Assembly: GCA_034932745.1 (NCBI GenBank) | Contig: JAYFOJ010000001.1 | Span: 248,001 to 312,000 of the forward strand | Source of the DNA: JBAYST01 sp034932745 | Lineage (GTDB): Bacteria; Bacillota_I; Bacilli_A; RFN20; CAG-826 | DNA: 64,000 bases | Reading direction: 5' to 3' | In this document: positions 25,579-34,608 of the stretch, in pieces | Position numbering within the stretch: the stretch's first letter is position 1 | Layout: each line of letters begins with the position of its first letter | Program-made: the position numbers and the translations under genes | Notes under the pieces: model-generated | The model's database searches: none | Seen by the model: the letters and a program-made list of their open reading frames with translations, nothing else | Told to the model about the DNA's origin: nothing

Positions 25579-28317
25579 ATGTTTGAAGACAAAACCCATG
25601 CACAAATCGAACAAGAACTCGGTGTCGATTTTGCTAACGGCCTTTCAAAAGAAGAAGCTGGAAAAAGATTATTAAAAGATGGCTTAAATAAGTTATCAGA
25701 GAAGAAAAAGAAACCATTAATATTGGTCTTTTTCGCGCAGTTCAACAACCCGATGATCTATATTTTGCTCGCTAGTGCCTTGCTATCTGTTTTCGTTTCT
25801 ATTTATTCAGTCGCAAGTGGAGCCGGCGAAGCCGACTGGGCTGATCCAATTATTATTTTAGCCGTCGTCATGCTCAATTCGATTATTGGAACGGTGCAAG
25901 AATCAAAAGCGGAGAAATCACTAGAAGCATTAAAGAAACTTTCATCTCCAACGACCACAATTAGACGCGATGGTGTGATTATCACTATAAAAGCCGAAGA
26001 ACTCGTAGTTGGAGACGTTGTAATTCTCGAAGAAGGACAAACTGTTCCAGCGGATCTACGACTTATTTCGACATCAAACTTAAAGACTGACGAGTCATCT
26101 TTAACAGGAGAGTCATTACCAGTTGAAAAGAACGCGGATTACACATTTACCGAACCAGTTGGTGTCGGCGATCGCATCAATGCTGCCTATATGGGTACAC
26201 CGGTCGTGTATGGCCACGGTGAAGGTGTCGTTGTTGCAACTGGAATGAAAACTGAAATTGGTAAAATTGCGGAGTTGCTTTCTGGTTCCGATAGTGAACA
26301 AACTCCACTACAAAAGAAACTAGAAAAGCTTTCGAAATTCTTAGGTATTGCAGTCATTTTCATAGTTCTATTAATATTTGCCATCGATCTAATCGAGATG
26401 GGTGTAAGAGGCTTATTTGCACAAGATTTTAATTCCATAATGAGTTCTATTCTAGAAACATTTATTTGGTCTATTTCAATTGCAGTGGCCGCTGTTCCTG
26501 AAGGTCTACCAGCAGTTGTTACTATCGTTTTAGCGCTCGGCGTTCAAAGAATGGTCGGTGCTAACACCATTGTGAGAAAGCTTCCTTCGGTTGAAACTTT
26601 GGGCTCGGTTTCTGTTATTTGTTCGGACAAAACAGGAACATTAACTCAAAACAAAATGTCTGTTGTCGAAGCATATGTCCCAGGCCGTCATTCAAAAAAG
26701 ACTGAGTTTGAAATAGAAACGTTCAAAATACTAGCAACGGGTATGTCGTTATGTTCAAACGCATCAGTGGATAATGGCGTTCACGGAGATCCAACCGAGA
26801 TTGCACTAGTTGAATTTGCTAACTCATTCAATCTCCGCAAGGGAGCACTTGAAGCAGAATTCCCAAGAATAAATGAACTTCCCTTCGATTCAGTACGTAA
26901 AATGATGTCGACAATGCACTTAACTAGTGAAAACAAGAAAATTGTTTTTACAAAAGGTGCTTTGGATAGCATTTTAAAAAACACGACATCAATCATGGAT
27001 AACGGGAAAGCCCGCAAAATTGAAAAAGAGGATATCGATAAAATCACTGCCATGAACGAAGAAATGTCAAAACGTGCTTTACGCGTTTTAGCATTAGCCA
27101 TTCACGAAACATCTGAAATCGATGAACAGAACCTTATTTTCGTCGGCTTGGTTGGAATGGTTGATCCGCCACGTCCAGAGGCTAAGAAGGCTGTTTCTAT
27201 TCTAAAAAGAGCAGGTATTACGACTGTAATGATTACCGGCGACCACAAAGTTACAGCGTTAGCCATTGCAAAAGAACTCGGTATTACCGATAATGACGAA
27301 GCCTTATCTGGTGCCGAAATCGACGCACTAACAGAACAAGAACTAAGGGAAAAAGTAAAGACAGTTCGTGTTTTTGCTCGTGTTTCCCCGTTAAATAAAG
27401 TTGAAATCGTAAAAGCGATAAAAGCTAATGGTAACATTGCCGCGATGACTGGCGATGGCGTTAATGACGCGCCATCTTTAAAAGCCTCAGATATAGGCAT
27501 AGCAATGGGAATCACTGGTACTGATGTCGCCAAGAGTGCGGCTGATATGGTTCTTACCGACGATAACTTTGCTTCGATTGAAAAAGCAGTCGAAGAAGGC
27601 CGTGGTATCTTTGCGAACATTAGAAAAACAGTATTGTTCTTATTATCGACAAATATCGCTGAAGTTATGGTGATGTTTATTGCGATTATTCTTGGTTTAC
27701 CAATGCCACTTATCGCGATTCATATCTTGTGGGTTAACTTAATTACCGACTCCTTACCAGCGGTCGCCCTTGGTGCTGATCAAAAAGAAAAAGGCATCAT
27801 GCTCGAAAAACCAAGAAATCCAAAAGAATCATTATTCTCTCGTGGAGGATATGCGATTACATTTGGTTATGGACTTGTCATTACAATTATTACTTTAGTG
27901 GCATTCTTGCTAGTTCCATTTGAACACGGAGCATTCGCAATTCCAGATATCATCGCCTTATTTAACTCTAATCCAGAAATTTTAATGATGTCGCAAACTG
28001 CCGCGTTCTGTGTTCTAGCCTTTGCGGAATTATTCCATATGTTAGGAATGACGTCTATCAAAAAGAGTTTTATTCACAACTTCAAAACTAAAAACTGGCT
28101 TTTATGGTTTTCATTTGCTTTTGGTTTCATTCTTCAAATCGCAGTAGTGGAGATTCCTGGGTTAAATACGTTCTTTAGTTGCTATCCATTTAATGATATT
28201 CACTGGTTATGGATAATTCTTCTATCCGTTGCACCGTTAGCGGTACACGAGATTGTGGTTCTAATCATCTTCGTTCTTAAAAAAGTTAAAGAATCAAAAA
28301 AACAACAAAAGCAATAA
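25579..28317 (+). CDS. P2A-type cation ATPase, predicted Mn2+/Ca2+ exporter
   Basis: This 912-aa pump is of the SERCA/PMR1 type. It has the cation N domain (GLNKLSEKKKKPLILVFF), actuator SLTGES, TM4 AVPEGLPAVVTIVLALGVQRM start, phosphorylation site CSDKTGTLTQNKM, KGALD, the hinge MTGDGVNDAPSLK and the C-terminal cation ATPase domain. Such bacterial pumps export Ca2+ or Mn2+. The manganese riboswitch directly upstream strongly points to Mn2+ export, as known for riboswitch-linked YoaB-type pumps. AAAGGAG at 25565-25570 is its ribosome binding site and is part of the switch. A terminator follows. Confidence 0.92.
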   Translation: MFEDKTHAQIEQELGVDFANGLSKEEAGKRLLKDGLNKLSEKKKKPLILVFFAQFNNPMIYILLASALLSVFVSIYSVASGAGEADWADPIIILAVVMLNSIIGTVQESKAEKSLEALKKLSSPTTTIRRDGVIITIKAEELVVGDVVILEEGQTVPADLRLISTSNLKTDESSLTGESLPVEKNADYTFTEPVGVGDRINAAYMGTPVVYGHGEGVVVATGMKTEIGKIAELLSGSDSEQTPLQKKLEKLSKFLGIAVIFIVLLIFAIDLIEMGVRGLFAQDFNSIMSSILETFIWSISIAVAAVPEGLPAVVTIVLALGVQRMVGANTIVRKLPSVETLGSVSVICSDKTGTLTQNKMSVVEAYVPGRHSKKTEFEIETFKILATGMSLCSNASVDNGVHGDPTEIALVEFANSFNLRKGALEAEFPRINELPFDSVRKMMSTMHLTSENKKIVFTKGALDSILKNTTSIMDNGKARKIEKEDIDKITAMNEEMSKRALRVLALAIHETSEIDEQNLIFVGLVGMVDPPRPEAKKAVSILKRAGITTVMITGDHKVTALAIAKELGITDNDEALSGAEIDALTEQELREKVKTVRVFARVSPLNKVEIVKAIKANGNIAAMTGDGVNDAPSLKASDIGIAMGITGTDVAKSAADMVLTDDNFASIEKAVEEGRGIFANIRKTVLFLLSTNIAEVMVMFIAIILGLPMPLIAIHILWVNLITDSLPAVALGADQKEKGIMLEKPRNPKESLFSRGGYAITFGYGLVITIITLVAFLLVPFEHGAFAIPDIIALFNSNPEILMMSQTAAFCVLAFAELFHMLGMTSIKKSFIHNFKTKNWLLWFSFAFGFILQIAVVEIPGLNTFFSCYPFNDIHWLWIILLSVAPLAVHEIVVLIIFVLKKVKESKKQQKQ

Positions 28318-28322
28318 TATTT

Positions 28323-28354
28323 AAAAGGTCTGGAAACGGACCTTTTTCTTTTTG
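28323..28354 (+). terminator. Intrinsic terminator after the P2A ATPase
   Basis: aaaaggtc and gacctttt form an 8-bp stem with an 8-nt loop, then a T-rich tail. Confidence 0.85.
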
Positions 28355-28443
28355 TAATTACAAAAAAATACTTTTCAAAGAAAAGATTACTTGAATAACG
28401 ATTTTATATCGTTTAATATAATACTCGCTTGCGCTGTCCAGAT

Positions 28444-28520
28444 GCCGACTTAGCTCAATCTGGCAGAGCAACTGAATCGTAATCAGTAGGTTGTAGGTTC
28501 AATTCCTATAGTCGGCACCA
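28444..28520 (+). tRNA. tRNA-Thr (anticodon CGT)
   Basis: The acceptor gccgact pairs with agtcggc and CCA is encoded. The anticodon arm actga/tcagt has loop atcgtaa, giving CGT (ACG codons). A TATAAT lies at 28417-28422. It is cotranscribed with tRNA-Val 8 nt later. Confidence 0.95.
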
Positions 28521-28527
28521 GACCCAT

Positions 28528-28603
28528 GGATATTTAGCTCAGCTGGGAGAGCATCTGTTTGACGTACAGAAGGTCGGGGGTTCGATCCCCTCAGTATCCA
28601 CCA
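28528..28603 (+). tRNA. tRNA-Val (anticodon GAC)
   Basis: The acceptor ggatatt pairs with agtatcc (one G-U) and CCA is encoded. The anticodon arm tctgt/acaga has loop ttgacgt, giving GAC. It ends before a strong terminator. Confidence 0.95.
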
Positions 28604-28612
28604 TCTAGAAAG

Positions 28613-28640
28613 TAAAAACCATCATTAGTGGTGGTTTTTT
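28613..28640 (+). terminator. Intrinsic terminator after tRNA-Thr/Val
   Basis: aaaaaccatc and tggtggttttt pair (with a G-U) around attag, followed by a run of Ts. Confidence 0.75.
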
Positions 28641-28669
28641 TACTAGAATAAATGTTAGGATGTTTTTAT

Positions 28670-29287
28670 ATGGAAAAGATTAAAGTTGATATTAAAAAAG
28701 AATTACCCAGTAATTATCGCGAAGCGGAATGGGTTTGCGAACAAGCGTTTTACAATTTGTTTGATGAAGGGTGTAGCGAGCACTACCTATTACATCTATT
28801 AAGAGACGACAAATCATATATTCCCGAGTTAACCCGTCTAGCATTTATCAAAGACGAACTTGTCGGTGGTATTTATTATTCAAAAGCAAAGGTTATCGAC
28901 GATAAAGGTGTCGAACACCCTGTAATTACCTTTGGACCACTTTTTGTTAAGCCAGAGTATCAAAAGCACGGAATAGGCGCTTTGCTAATGAGGGAAACGT
29001 TTAAAGCCGCTAAAGAAGATGGATATTCTGGAATAATAATTTTTGGGCATCCAGCGTATTATCCAAAATTTGGTTTTAAAGATTGTTCATTTTATGGCAT
29101 TGCAACAGAAACAGGAGATAACTTTCCGCCTTTCATGGCTCTTAAATTAAATGATGGATTCGATAATATTCATGGTCGGTATTTCGACGCTGATTTATTC
29201 AAAGAAATTACGATTGAACTAGGACATGAATACGATAAGAACTTTCCGCCATTAAAAAGAACAGCGCCAAAATTAAAACGTGGTTAG
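28670..29287 (+). CDS. GNAT family N-acetyltransferase
   Basis: This 205-aa protein is a GCN5-related acetyltransferase. The acetyl-CoA loop is seen in FVKPEYQKHGIGALLMRETF, preceded by beta strands VITFGPLFV and followed by IIIFGHPAYYPKFGF, the pattern of the YhbS-like branch. A longer frame starts at 28652, but ATG 28670 has TAGGATG at suitable spacing and begins the recognisable domain. Substrate unknown. It is monocistronic between tRNA genes. Confidence 0.8.
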   Translation: MEKIKVDIKKELPSNYREAEWVCEQAFYNLFDEGCSEHYLLHLLRDDKSYIPELTRLAFIKDELVGGIYYSKAKVIDDKGVEHPVITFGPLFVKPEYQKHGIGALLMRETFKAAKEDGYSGIIIFGHPAYYPKFGFKDCSFYGIATETGDNFPPFMALKLNDGFDNIHGRYFDADLFKEITIELGHEYDKNFPPLKRTAPKLKRG

Positions 29288-29333
29288 TGCTTTTTCTTTT
29301 TGGTTAAATGTGTAGAATAGTATTGTTCGTATC

Positions 29334-29407
29334 GCATCTGTAGTTCAATGGTAGAACACTAGCTTCCCAAGCTAGTTACGCGGGTTCGATTCCCGTCAGG
29401 TGCTCCA
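29334..29407 (+). tRNA. tRNA-Gly (anticodon CCC)
   Basis: The acceptor gcatctg pairs with caggtgc (one mismatch of G-U type) and CCA is encoded. The anticodon arm ctagc/gctag has loop ttcccaa, giving CCC (GGG codons). Confidence 0.93.
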
Positions 29408-29426
29408 ATAAAAAGAGGTGAATTCG

Positions 29427-29464
29427 ATGACAATTAAATAGCATACCCACTATCTTTTAGTGGG
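29427..29464 (+). promoter_or_regulatory. Leader with a four-codon ORF and hairpin before the ABC-F gene
   Basis: AGAGGTG (29414-29420) precedes ATG ACA ATT AAA TAG (MTIK, 29427-29441). Right after its stop comes a perfect 7-bp hairpin, cccacta / tagtggg (29446-29464), ending about 10 nt before the ABC-F ribosome binding site. Drug-induced stalling on a short leader ORF is a known control mode for ABC-F resistance genes. There is no T tract, so any control would be by translation or processing rather than a classic terminator. Confidence 0.4.
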
Positions 29465-29488
29465 AATAAACACTAAGAGGAGAATTAT

Positions 29489-30991
29489 ATGTTGAGTGTG
29501 AATAATTTAGTTGTAATCGATTTCGTTCACGAAAGAACTTTGATCGAGAATCTGACTTTCTCGATTGGCAATAACGATAAATTCGCAATAATCGGTAGCG
29601 AAGGCACCGGTAAGAGTACGTTGCTTAAAATAATTAAGGGAGAATATCCCTCTTTTGTGGATGTCAAAGGAACAATCAATCGTCCAACTTCAATCGCATA
29701 TTTAGAACAAAATATATCAAACGAAAATAAATATACGACTCTTGAAGATTATTTTACTGAATTTCTAAAAGATAATGAAACTGAAATTATAATCGAATTA
29801 GGCAAACAGGGAATCGATTTCAACAAATCAAGAAAAAGAGATTTATCAAGTTTTTCTGGTGGTGAAAAAGTAAAAATTGGTTTAGTGAGATGTCTAATAC
29901 AAAAACCAGATTTACTACTATTAGATGAGCCATCTAACGATTTGGATTTTACCACCTTACAATTCTTAGAAGATTTTATGAATGATATTTCTGTTCCTAT
30001 CCTATTTGTTTCTCACGACCAAAGACTATTAGAAAATGTCGCAAATGGGATTATACATTTACAAAGCACAGTAAAGAAAACAATGGCCAAGAACATAGTT
30101 AGAAGAGTTTCTTATGAAGATTATAAAAAATACTTCGCTAATAAATATGAATCAGATTTGATGATCGCTAATAAACAAAGAAGCGACTATCAGAAAAAGA
30201 TTGAGAAATTTAGACAAATATTTCAAAAAGTCGAGCATAGACAAAATCAAGCCGTTCGTGACCCTACCCAAGGGAGACTTCTTAAAAAACGAATGCACGT
30301 TTTAAAAAGCCAAGAGAAAAGGTATATCAAAGAGAAAGAAAACTTTGTCGACATTCCGGAAAAAGAGGAACCGATGAATGTTTTCTTCGACCAGAAGCCA
30401 ATTTCTAACAAAAGCAAGAGTCTATTAAAAATAGATATAGAAGATTTCAAGTTGAAAAACGGATTAAAACTAGGGCCAATTAGAATTGATATTAGCTACG
30501 GAGATAAGGTAGTTATATATGGTGACAACGGAATCGGCAAGACAACTTTAATGAAATATATTTATGAAATTCTTTTGAAAAAGAATACAGATGTAGGTTA
30601 CATAAGTCAGGATTACCAAGACACTTTGGATTATAGTATTTCTGCCACTAAGTTTCTTCTTAATAATCAAAAAAAGTATCCTGAATATCGAATTAAACAG
30701 ATTCTAGGAACTCTTGGTTTTACCAGATCCGAAATGGATAAACCAATGAAAGAAATAAGCGAGGGAACTAAACTTAAAGTATTGCTTTTGCTTTTGACAT
30801 CAAAGGACTGTGAAATCATTCTACTAGATGAACCGACAAGAAATATCTCCCCAATCAATCAAGATGAAATTTATAGCCTTTTTGCAGGGTTTCCTGGTTC
30901 GATTATTGCAATTACACACGATAGAGAATTTATCGAGAATACTTTTGATAATGTCTATGAATTAAACAAAAATGGGATACTAATCCCGTAA
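29489..30991 (+). CDS. ABC-F ATPase, ribosome-protection-like
   Basis: This 500-aa soluble protein has two ABC cassettes and no membrane segments. The first shows Walker A GSEGTGKST (36-44), signature SFSGGEK and Walker B LLLLDEPSNDLD. A basic linker (about 195-290) joins the second cassette with Walker A GDNGIGKTT, a degenerate signature (ISEGTKLKV) and LLDEPTRNIS. This layout is that of antibiotic-resistance ABC-F proteins (Vga/Lsa/Msr type), which enter the ribosomal E site and dislodge drugs. AAGAGGAGA precedes the ATG. It overlaps the convergent small gene by 12 nt. Drug specificity cannot be read. Confidence 0.85.
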   Translation: MLSVNNLVVIDFVHERTLIENLTFSIGNNDKFAIIGSEGTGKSTLLKIIKGEYPSFVDVKGTINRPTSIAYLEQNISNENKYTTLEDYFTEFLKDNETEIIIELGKQGIDFNKSRKRDLSSFSGGEKVKIGLVRCLIQKPDLLLLDEPSNDLDFTTLQFLEDFMNDISVPILFVSHDQRLLENVANGIIHLQSTVKKTMAKNIVRRVSYEDYKKYFANKYESDLMIANKQRSDYQKKIEKFRQIFQKVEHRQNQAVRDPTQGRLLKKRMHVLKSQEKRYIKEKENFVDIPEKEEPMNVFFDQKPISNKSKSLLKIDIEDFKLKNGLKLGPIRIDISYGDKVVIYGDNGIGKTTLMKYIYEILLKKNTDVGYISQDYQDTLDYSISATKFLLNNQKKYPEYRIKQILGTLGFTRSEMDKPMKEISEGTKLKVLLLLLTSKDCEIILLDEPTRNISPINQDEIYSLFAGFPGSIIAITHDREFIENTFDNVYELNKNGILIP

Positions 30992-31186
30992 TTTATTGAA
31001 TTCAACTGTCTTATTCTTCAAACTTATTTTTCCTACGATATATCCATACTTTTCTAATTCTTTTTTATAGTTTAAAAACGAATGATCGATAGGAAAGCCA
31101 AGTACAATTTTTATTTCGTCAAATGTCATGTATATATCTTGACCACTTTTTGATATGTAACGCCAAAGCGCATCATATTTACTCAT
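30980..31186 (-). CDS. Small conserved protein, likely DNA- or RNA-binding, unknown role
   Basis: This 68-aa protein starts MSKYDALWRYI and contains MTFDEIKIVLGFPIDHSFLNY, a pattern I recall from small conserved Firmicutes proteins of unknown function. The start at 31186 overlaps the end of the XRE regulator by 8 nt, which suggests translational coupling. A longer frame upstream lies inside the regulator in another frame and is unlikely to be used. Its 3' end overlaps the ABC-F stop. The basic, compact shape would suit a nucleic-acid partner of the regulator, but that is inference. Confidence 0.65.
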   Translation of the reverse strand: MSKYDALWRYISKSGQDIYMTFDEIKIVLGFPIDHSFLNYKKELEKYGYIVGKISLKNKTVEFNKLRD

Positions 31187-31805
31187 GGTGCGAACCTTGT
31201 TCAATAGAATTCCTTCTTTTTGATGGAGATATAAAAGCGAAGAGAATAGTGCCGATTTGCATTGGAATTCCGACAATGTAGATAAGCCAAGGGAAAATAT
31301 TAAAATTCATATATATTTGTAGGCAAATTGCCGTTATTAGTGTCCAGATTAAAATGGAAACAATGATAAAAGTATTTCGAATCTTGCCCCAGATCGAATT
31401 AAATACGATACCAACTGCACATGAAACCGGCACTGCCCAGATAAATATAATCCAATGATTTGTGCCCATAAAAGTATTCAAATACACAAATAGGAATGTC
31501 GATATAAACCACACGCACAATATGGCAAGCAAAGAAATGGCTAGTTTATTACCCATCTCGATTTTTCTAAGTTTAAATGAATGAAATCTTTTTTCGTTTT
31601 TCGCAAAAAAACATTCGAAAGGTACGTCGTAAACTTTGCTCAATTTCTCCAATGTTTCAATATCCGGAGTGACTTCACCTTTTTCCCAACGAGATATAGC
31701 TTTATCTGAGTAGTTTATCTTCTCGGCTAACTCTAGTTGCGTCATTTTTTTGTCTTTTCTTAATCTAATTAAATTCTCTTTAATCGTTTCTTTAATGTTA
31801 TCCAT
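31179..31805 (-). CDS. XRE family HTH regulator with C-terminal membrane segments
   Basis: This 208-aa protein has an N-terminal Cro/C1-type HTH (residues 10-65; MTQLELAEKINYSDKAISRWEKGEVTPDIETLEKLSKVY) written here only as positions 20-58, followed by four hydrophobic segments (about 80-185). Membrane-tethered XRE regulators of this type are common in Firmicutes and often control neighbouring transporters. A TATAAT box (31818-31813) lies 7 nt before the ATG with no clear ribosome binding site, so the mRNA is probably leaderless. The downstream 68-aa gene overlaps its end. Confidence 0.8.
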   Translation of the reverse strand: MDNIKETIKENLIRLRKDKKMTQLELAEKINYSDKAISRWEKGEVTPDIETLEKLSKVYDVPFECFFAKNEKRFHSFKLRKIEMGNKLAISLLAILCVWFISTFLFVYLNTFMGTNHWIIFIWAVPVSCAVGIVFNSIWGKIRNTFIIVSILIWTLITAICLQIYMNFNIFPWLIYIVGIPMQIGTILFAFISPSKRRNSIEQGSHHE

Positions 31806-32009
31806 AGCCTTAATTATATATTGATGTAAGTTAGTTGTTAAGTGCGAAAATGTACCGATATATTCATTGAATTCTATTCTAGCGAGAGTAAATTTAAGCG
31901 TATTCTCATTTTTTGTCTTTAATGTCTACTTTTAAGGACTTTAACAATAGTTATAAAAAAATTCTCTCTAACCATATAATTGACTCGTCCAATAAGAGGA
32001 GTTTTGAAA

Positions 32010-32798
32010 GTGAAAAAGAAAACTACAAAAACAATTTATTATCAGGATGAATTAAACGACGAATTTTCAAAGGCCCAAATAAAAACAAAAGAAATTGGGA
32101 TTGATTATAAATATCTTCATCGGAATATTTTTTACAAAATGGCATCTTTCTTTTGGTATCGCATGATCGCAACTCCAATTGCATTCATCCATCCGAAAAT
32201 GAAATTTAAGCTTAAGGTAGAAAACAAACATCTTTTAAAACAGGCTAAAAAGAGCGGGTATTTTCTTTTTGGAAATCACACACAGGAAACCGATGACGCA
32301 TTTATTCCTAATGTATTAGTTTTTCCAAAGAAGGCTTATATGATAGTTCATCCTAATAATGTGTCTATGCCTATTTTAGGTAAGGTAACACCTCACCTTG
32401 GAGCGTTACCGATTCCGACTGATTTAAACGCTTTTAAGAATTTTATGAACGCGATTGAAAAAAGGATACTTGAAGGACAATGCATTGTCGTTTACCCAGA
32501 AGCGCACATCTGGCCGTATTACACCAAGATTAGGCCATATAAAGCTACATCGTTCTCTTATCCAATAAAATTTGATGTCCCTTCGTTTTGTTTCACGAAT
32601 ACATATCAAAAACGCAAGCATTCAAAGAATCCAAGAATTGTTACTTATATTGATGGGCCATTTTATCCAAATAAAGAATTGCCAGTTAATATGCAAAAAC
32701 AGGATTTGCGAGATCGAATCTACGAATGCATGTCGCAAAGAAGCAAGAAAAGTAATGTTGAGTATATTCGCTATGTAAAAAGGAGTAATCATGATTAA
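32010..32798 (+). CDS. PlsC-like acyltransferase (first gene of the GT8 cluster)
   Basis: This 262-aa protein has the acyltransferase motif GNHTQETDD (HX4D) and a second block VVYPEAHIWPYYTKIRPYK. It lacks the usual EGTRS form, so the substrate may not be a standard lysophospholipid. The frame is open from 31980, but AAGAGGA (31994-32000) places the GTG at 32010 at the best spacing, giving MKKKTTKTIYYQDEL. It overlaps the next GT8 gene by 8 nt. It likely acylates a glycosylated or lipid intermediate made by the two GT8 enzymes. Confidence 0.75.
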   Translation: MKKKTTKTIYYQDELNDEFSKAQIKTKEIGIDYKYLHRNIFYKMASFFWYRMIATPIAFIHPKMKFKLKVENKHLLKQAKKSGYFLFGNHTQETDDAFIPNVLVFPKKAYMIVHPNNVSMPILGKVTPHLGALPIPTDLNAFKNFMNAIEKRILEGQCIVVYPEAHIWPYYTKIRPYKATSFSYPIKFDVPSFCFTNTYQKRKHSKNPRIVTYIDGPFYPNKELPVNMQKQDLRDRIYECMSQRSKKSNVEYIRYVKRSNHD

Positions 32799-33639
32799 TG
32801 TACTATTTTCCGGAAACGAAAAAGTTTTCGATGGCGTGTTAACCTGCATGCTCTCTATGTTTAAAAGAACTTCGACCAAAGAGCCAATAAAGGCATATGT
32901 TCTAACGATGGATATTAGCCGCATCAAGCCTGCTTATGTTCCAATAAGTGATGAACAGATAGCGTTTCTTGACGATGTCGCCAAGAGTTATAACAAAGGT
33001 AATCAAATTGTCAAAATCGATGTCGGAGAGATATATGCAAAAGAATTTGCGTATTGCCCAAACGAAATGGCGTATTGCTCACCATACACTCTTCTAAGAT
33101 TGTTTATTGATTTAATTCCAGAGATACCAGACAAGATCTTATATCTAGATGTCGACGTCTTATTCAATCGAGATATTCGTCAAATATATGATATCGATTT
33201 AGAAGGATATGAATACGCTGCCGCTAGAGACCACTATGGAAAGATATTCCTAAATCCTAATTATATTAATGCGGGCGTATTGCTCTTCAATATGAAAGAG
33301 GCAAGAAAGACAGGGTTGTTTGAGAAAGCTCGGCACCTAATTAAGACTAAGAAATATCTATTTGCTGATCAAAGCGCACTATATAACGCGACTACACGCA
33401 AGAAAATGTTGTCGCAAAGATTCAATGATCAAAAGTTCTTACACCCCAAGAAAACGGTGATTAGACACTTTAGTAAAAGATTGTTCTACCTACCATATCC
33501 TCACACCGATAACATCAAACAGTGGCACGTGGATAAAGTACACAGGGTATTCAGATATCATCAATTCGATGACATCTTAAATGAATATATCAAATTAAAA
33601 AAGGATTTTGAAAACAACAAAACGGAGAAACAAAAATGA
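32791..33639 (+). CDS. Glycosyltransferase family 8 protein
   Basis: This 282-aa enzyme has the GT8 metal motif YLDVDVLF (DxD), INAGVLLFNM and DQSALYNA, followed by HW and FRYHQ near the C-terminus, all typical of GT8 retaining transferases using UDP-Glc or UDP-Gal. It overlaps its upstream acyltransferase and downstream GT8 gene, so these are made together. Acceptor is unknown; a membrane glycolipid is likely from context. Confidence 0.85.
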   Translation: MINVLFSGNEKVFDGVLTCMLSMFKRTSTKEPIKAYVLTMDISRIKPAYVPISDEQIAFLDDVAKSYNKGNQIVKIDVGEIYAKEFAYCPNEMAYCSPYTLLRLFIDLIPEIPDKILYLDVDVLFNRDIRQIYDIDLEGYEYAAARDHYGKIFLNPNYINAGVLLFNMKEARKTGLFEKARHLIKTKKYLFADQSALYNATTRKKMLSQRFNDQKFLHPKKTVIRHFSKRLFYLPYPHTDNIKQWHVDKVHRVFRYHQFDDILNEYIKLKKDFENNKTEKQK

Positions 33640-34604
33640 AAAATCAAAAAACAGTTCCAATCTTCTTCTCATGCGACGACAAATATGTTCCATTCTTGTC
33701 AGTTGCGCTAACCTCAATGATTGAAAATGCTTCGAAGGAGTTTTTCTATCATATTTATGTACTTCATTCACAGAGTATTTCTGAAAAAAATCAGGCAAAA
33801 ATTATTGCCAGTCACAAAGAGAAAAATCTCAAAATTGAATTCGTCGATATTACAGAATATGTAGTTAAAATTAGCGAAAAGCTTCACACGAGAGACTATT
33901 ACTCTAAATCGACCTACTATCGTTTATTTATTCCGAATCTATATCCTCAATACGATAAGGTTCTCTATTTAGATAGCGATATCGTTATTTGCGGCGATGT
34001 TTCAGAGCTATATAACGTTGACCTTGGAGATAATCTAGTCGGCGCTATTACTGATGGAGCAATCCTTCAAGTCAAAGTATTCCAAGACTATGTCGAGGAA
34101 AGAGTTGGCGTTGAGAAATACGAACATTATTTCAATGCCGGAATTTTATTGATGAACACTAAAAGACTACGCGAGATAGACTTCGAAGATTTATTCATCG
34201 ATCTTTTGACCATGGTTACATTTAATATCGCTCAAGATCAAGATTATTTAAATGCGATTTGCCGTGGAAGAGTCACATACATCGACGAGACTTGGGATCA
34301 AATGCCAATTCATTTTAAAGATTATGGAACCGCTAAACCAAAATTAGTTCACTTCAATCTTTCATTCAAACCTTGGCATATCGACGGAGTGCCATATGGC
34401 GACATATTCTGGGATTATGCAAAAAAATGTAGTTTTTATGATGAAATTAAAGAGATTAAGGACAATTATTCTACAGATTTACAAAAGTTCTCCGAAGAAG
34501 AGACAGTCAATCTTATGAAAACTGCTAATGCCCAAGCTTTAGAAAAAGAACAAAATGCCATTATTGAAAAGGCAGTTAAGAGCATTCATGCAAGAATAAA
34601 GTAA
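33636..34604 (+). CDS. Glycosyltransferase family 8 protein
   Basis: This 322-aa GT8 protein begins TVPIFFSCDDKYVPFLSVALTS start (family hallmark), has YLDSDIVICGDVSEL with the DxD motif, FNAGILLMNTKR, DQDYLNA and the C-terminal HFNLSFKPW. It overlaps the preceding GT8 gene by 4 nt (ATGA) and lies 4 nt before another acyltransferase. With two different GT8s next to each other, two successive sugars are likely added. Confidence 0.88.
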   Translation: MKNQKTVPIFFSCDDKYVPFLSVALTSMIENASKEFFYHIYVLHSQSISEKNQAKIIASHKEKNLKIEFVDITEYVVKISEKLHTRDYYSKSTYYRLFIPNLYPQYDKVLYLDSDIVICGDVSELYNVDLGDNLVGAITDGAILQVKVFQDYVEERVGVEKYEHYFNAGILLMNTKRLREIDFEDLFIDLLTMVTFNIAQDQDYLNAICRGRVTYIDETWDQMPIHFKDYGTAKPKLVHFNLSFKPWHIDGVPYGDIFWDYAKKCSFYDEIKEIKDNYSTDLQKFSEEETVNLMKTANAQALEKEQNAIIEKAVKSIHARIK

Positions 34605-34608
34605 ATTT

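Noticed and set aside
26116..28061. Reverse-strand reading frames inside the P2A ATPase gene
   Set aside because: Same reason; the codon pattern fits the forward strand and no family match is seen.
29446..29470. Hairpin before ABC-F as an intrinsic terminator
   Set aside because: No T run follows the stem (aataaacac), so classic termination is unlikely.
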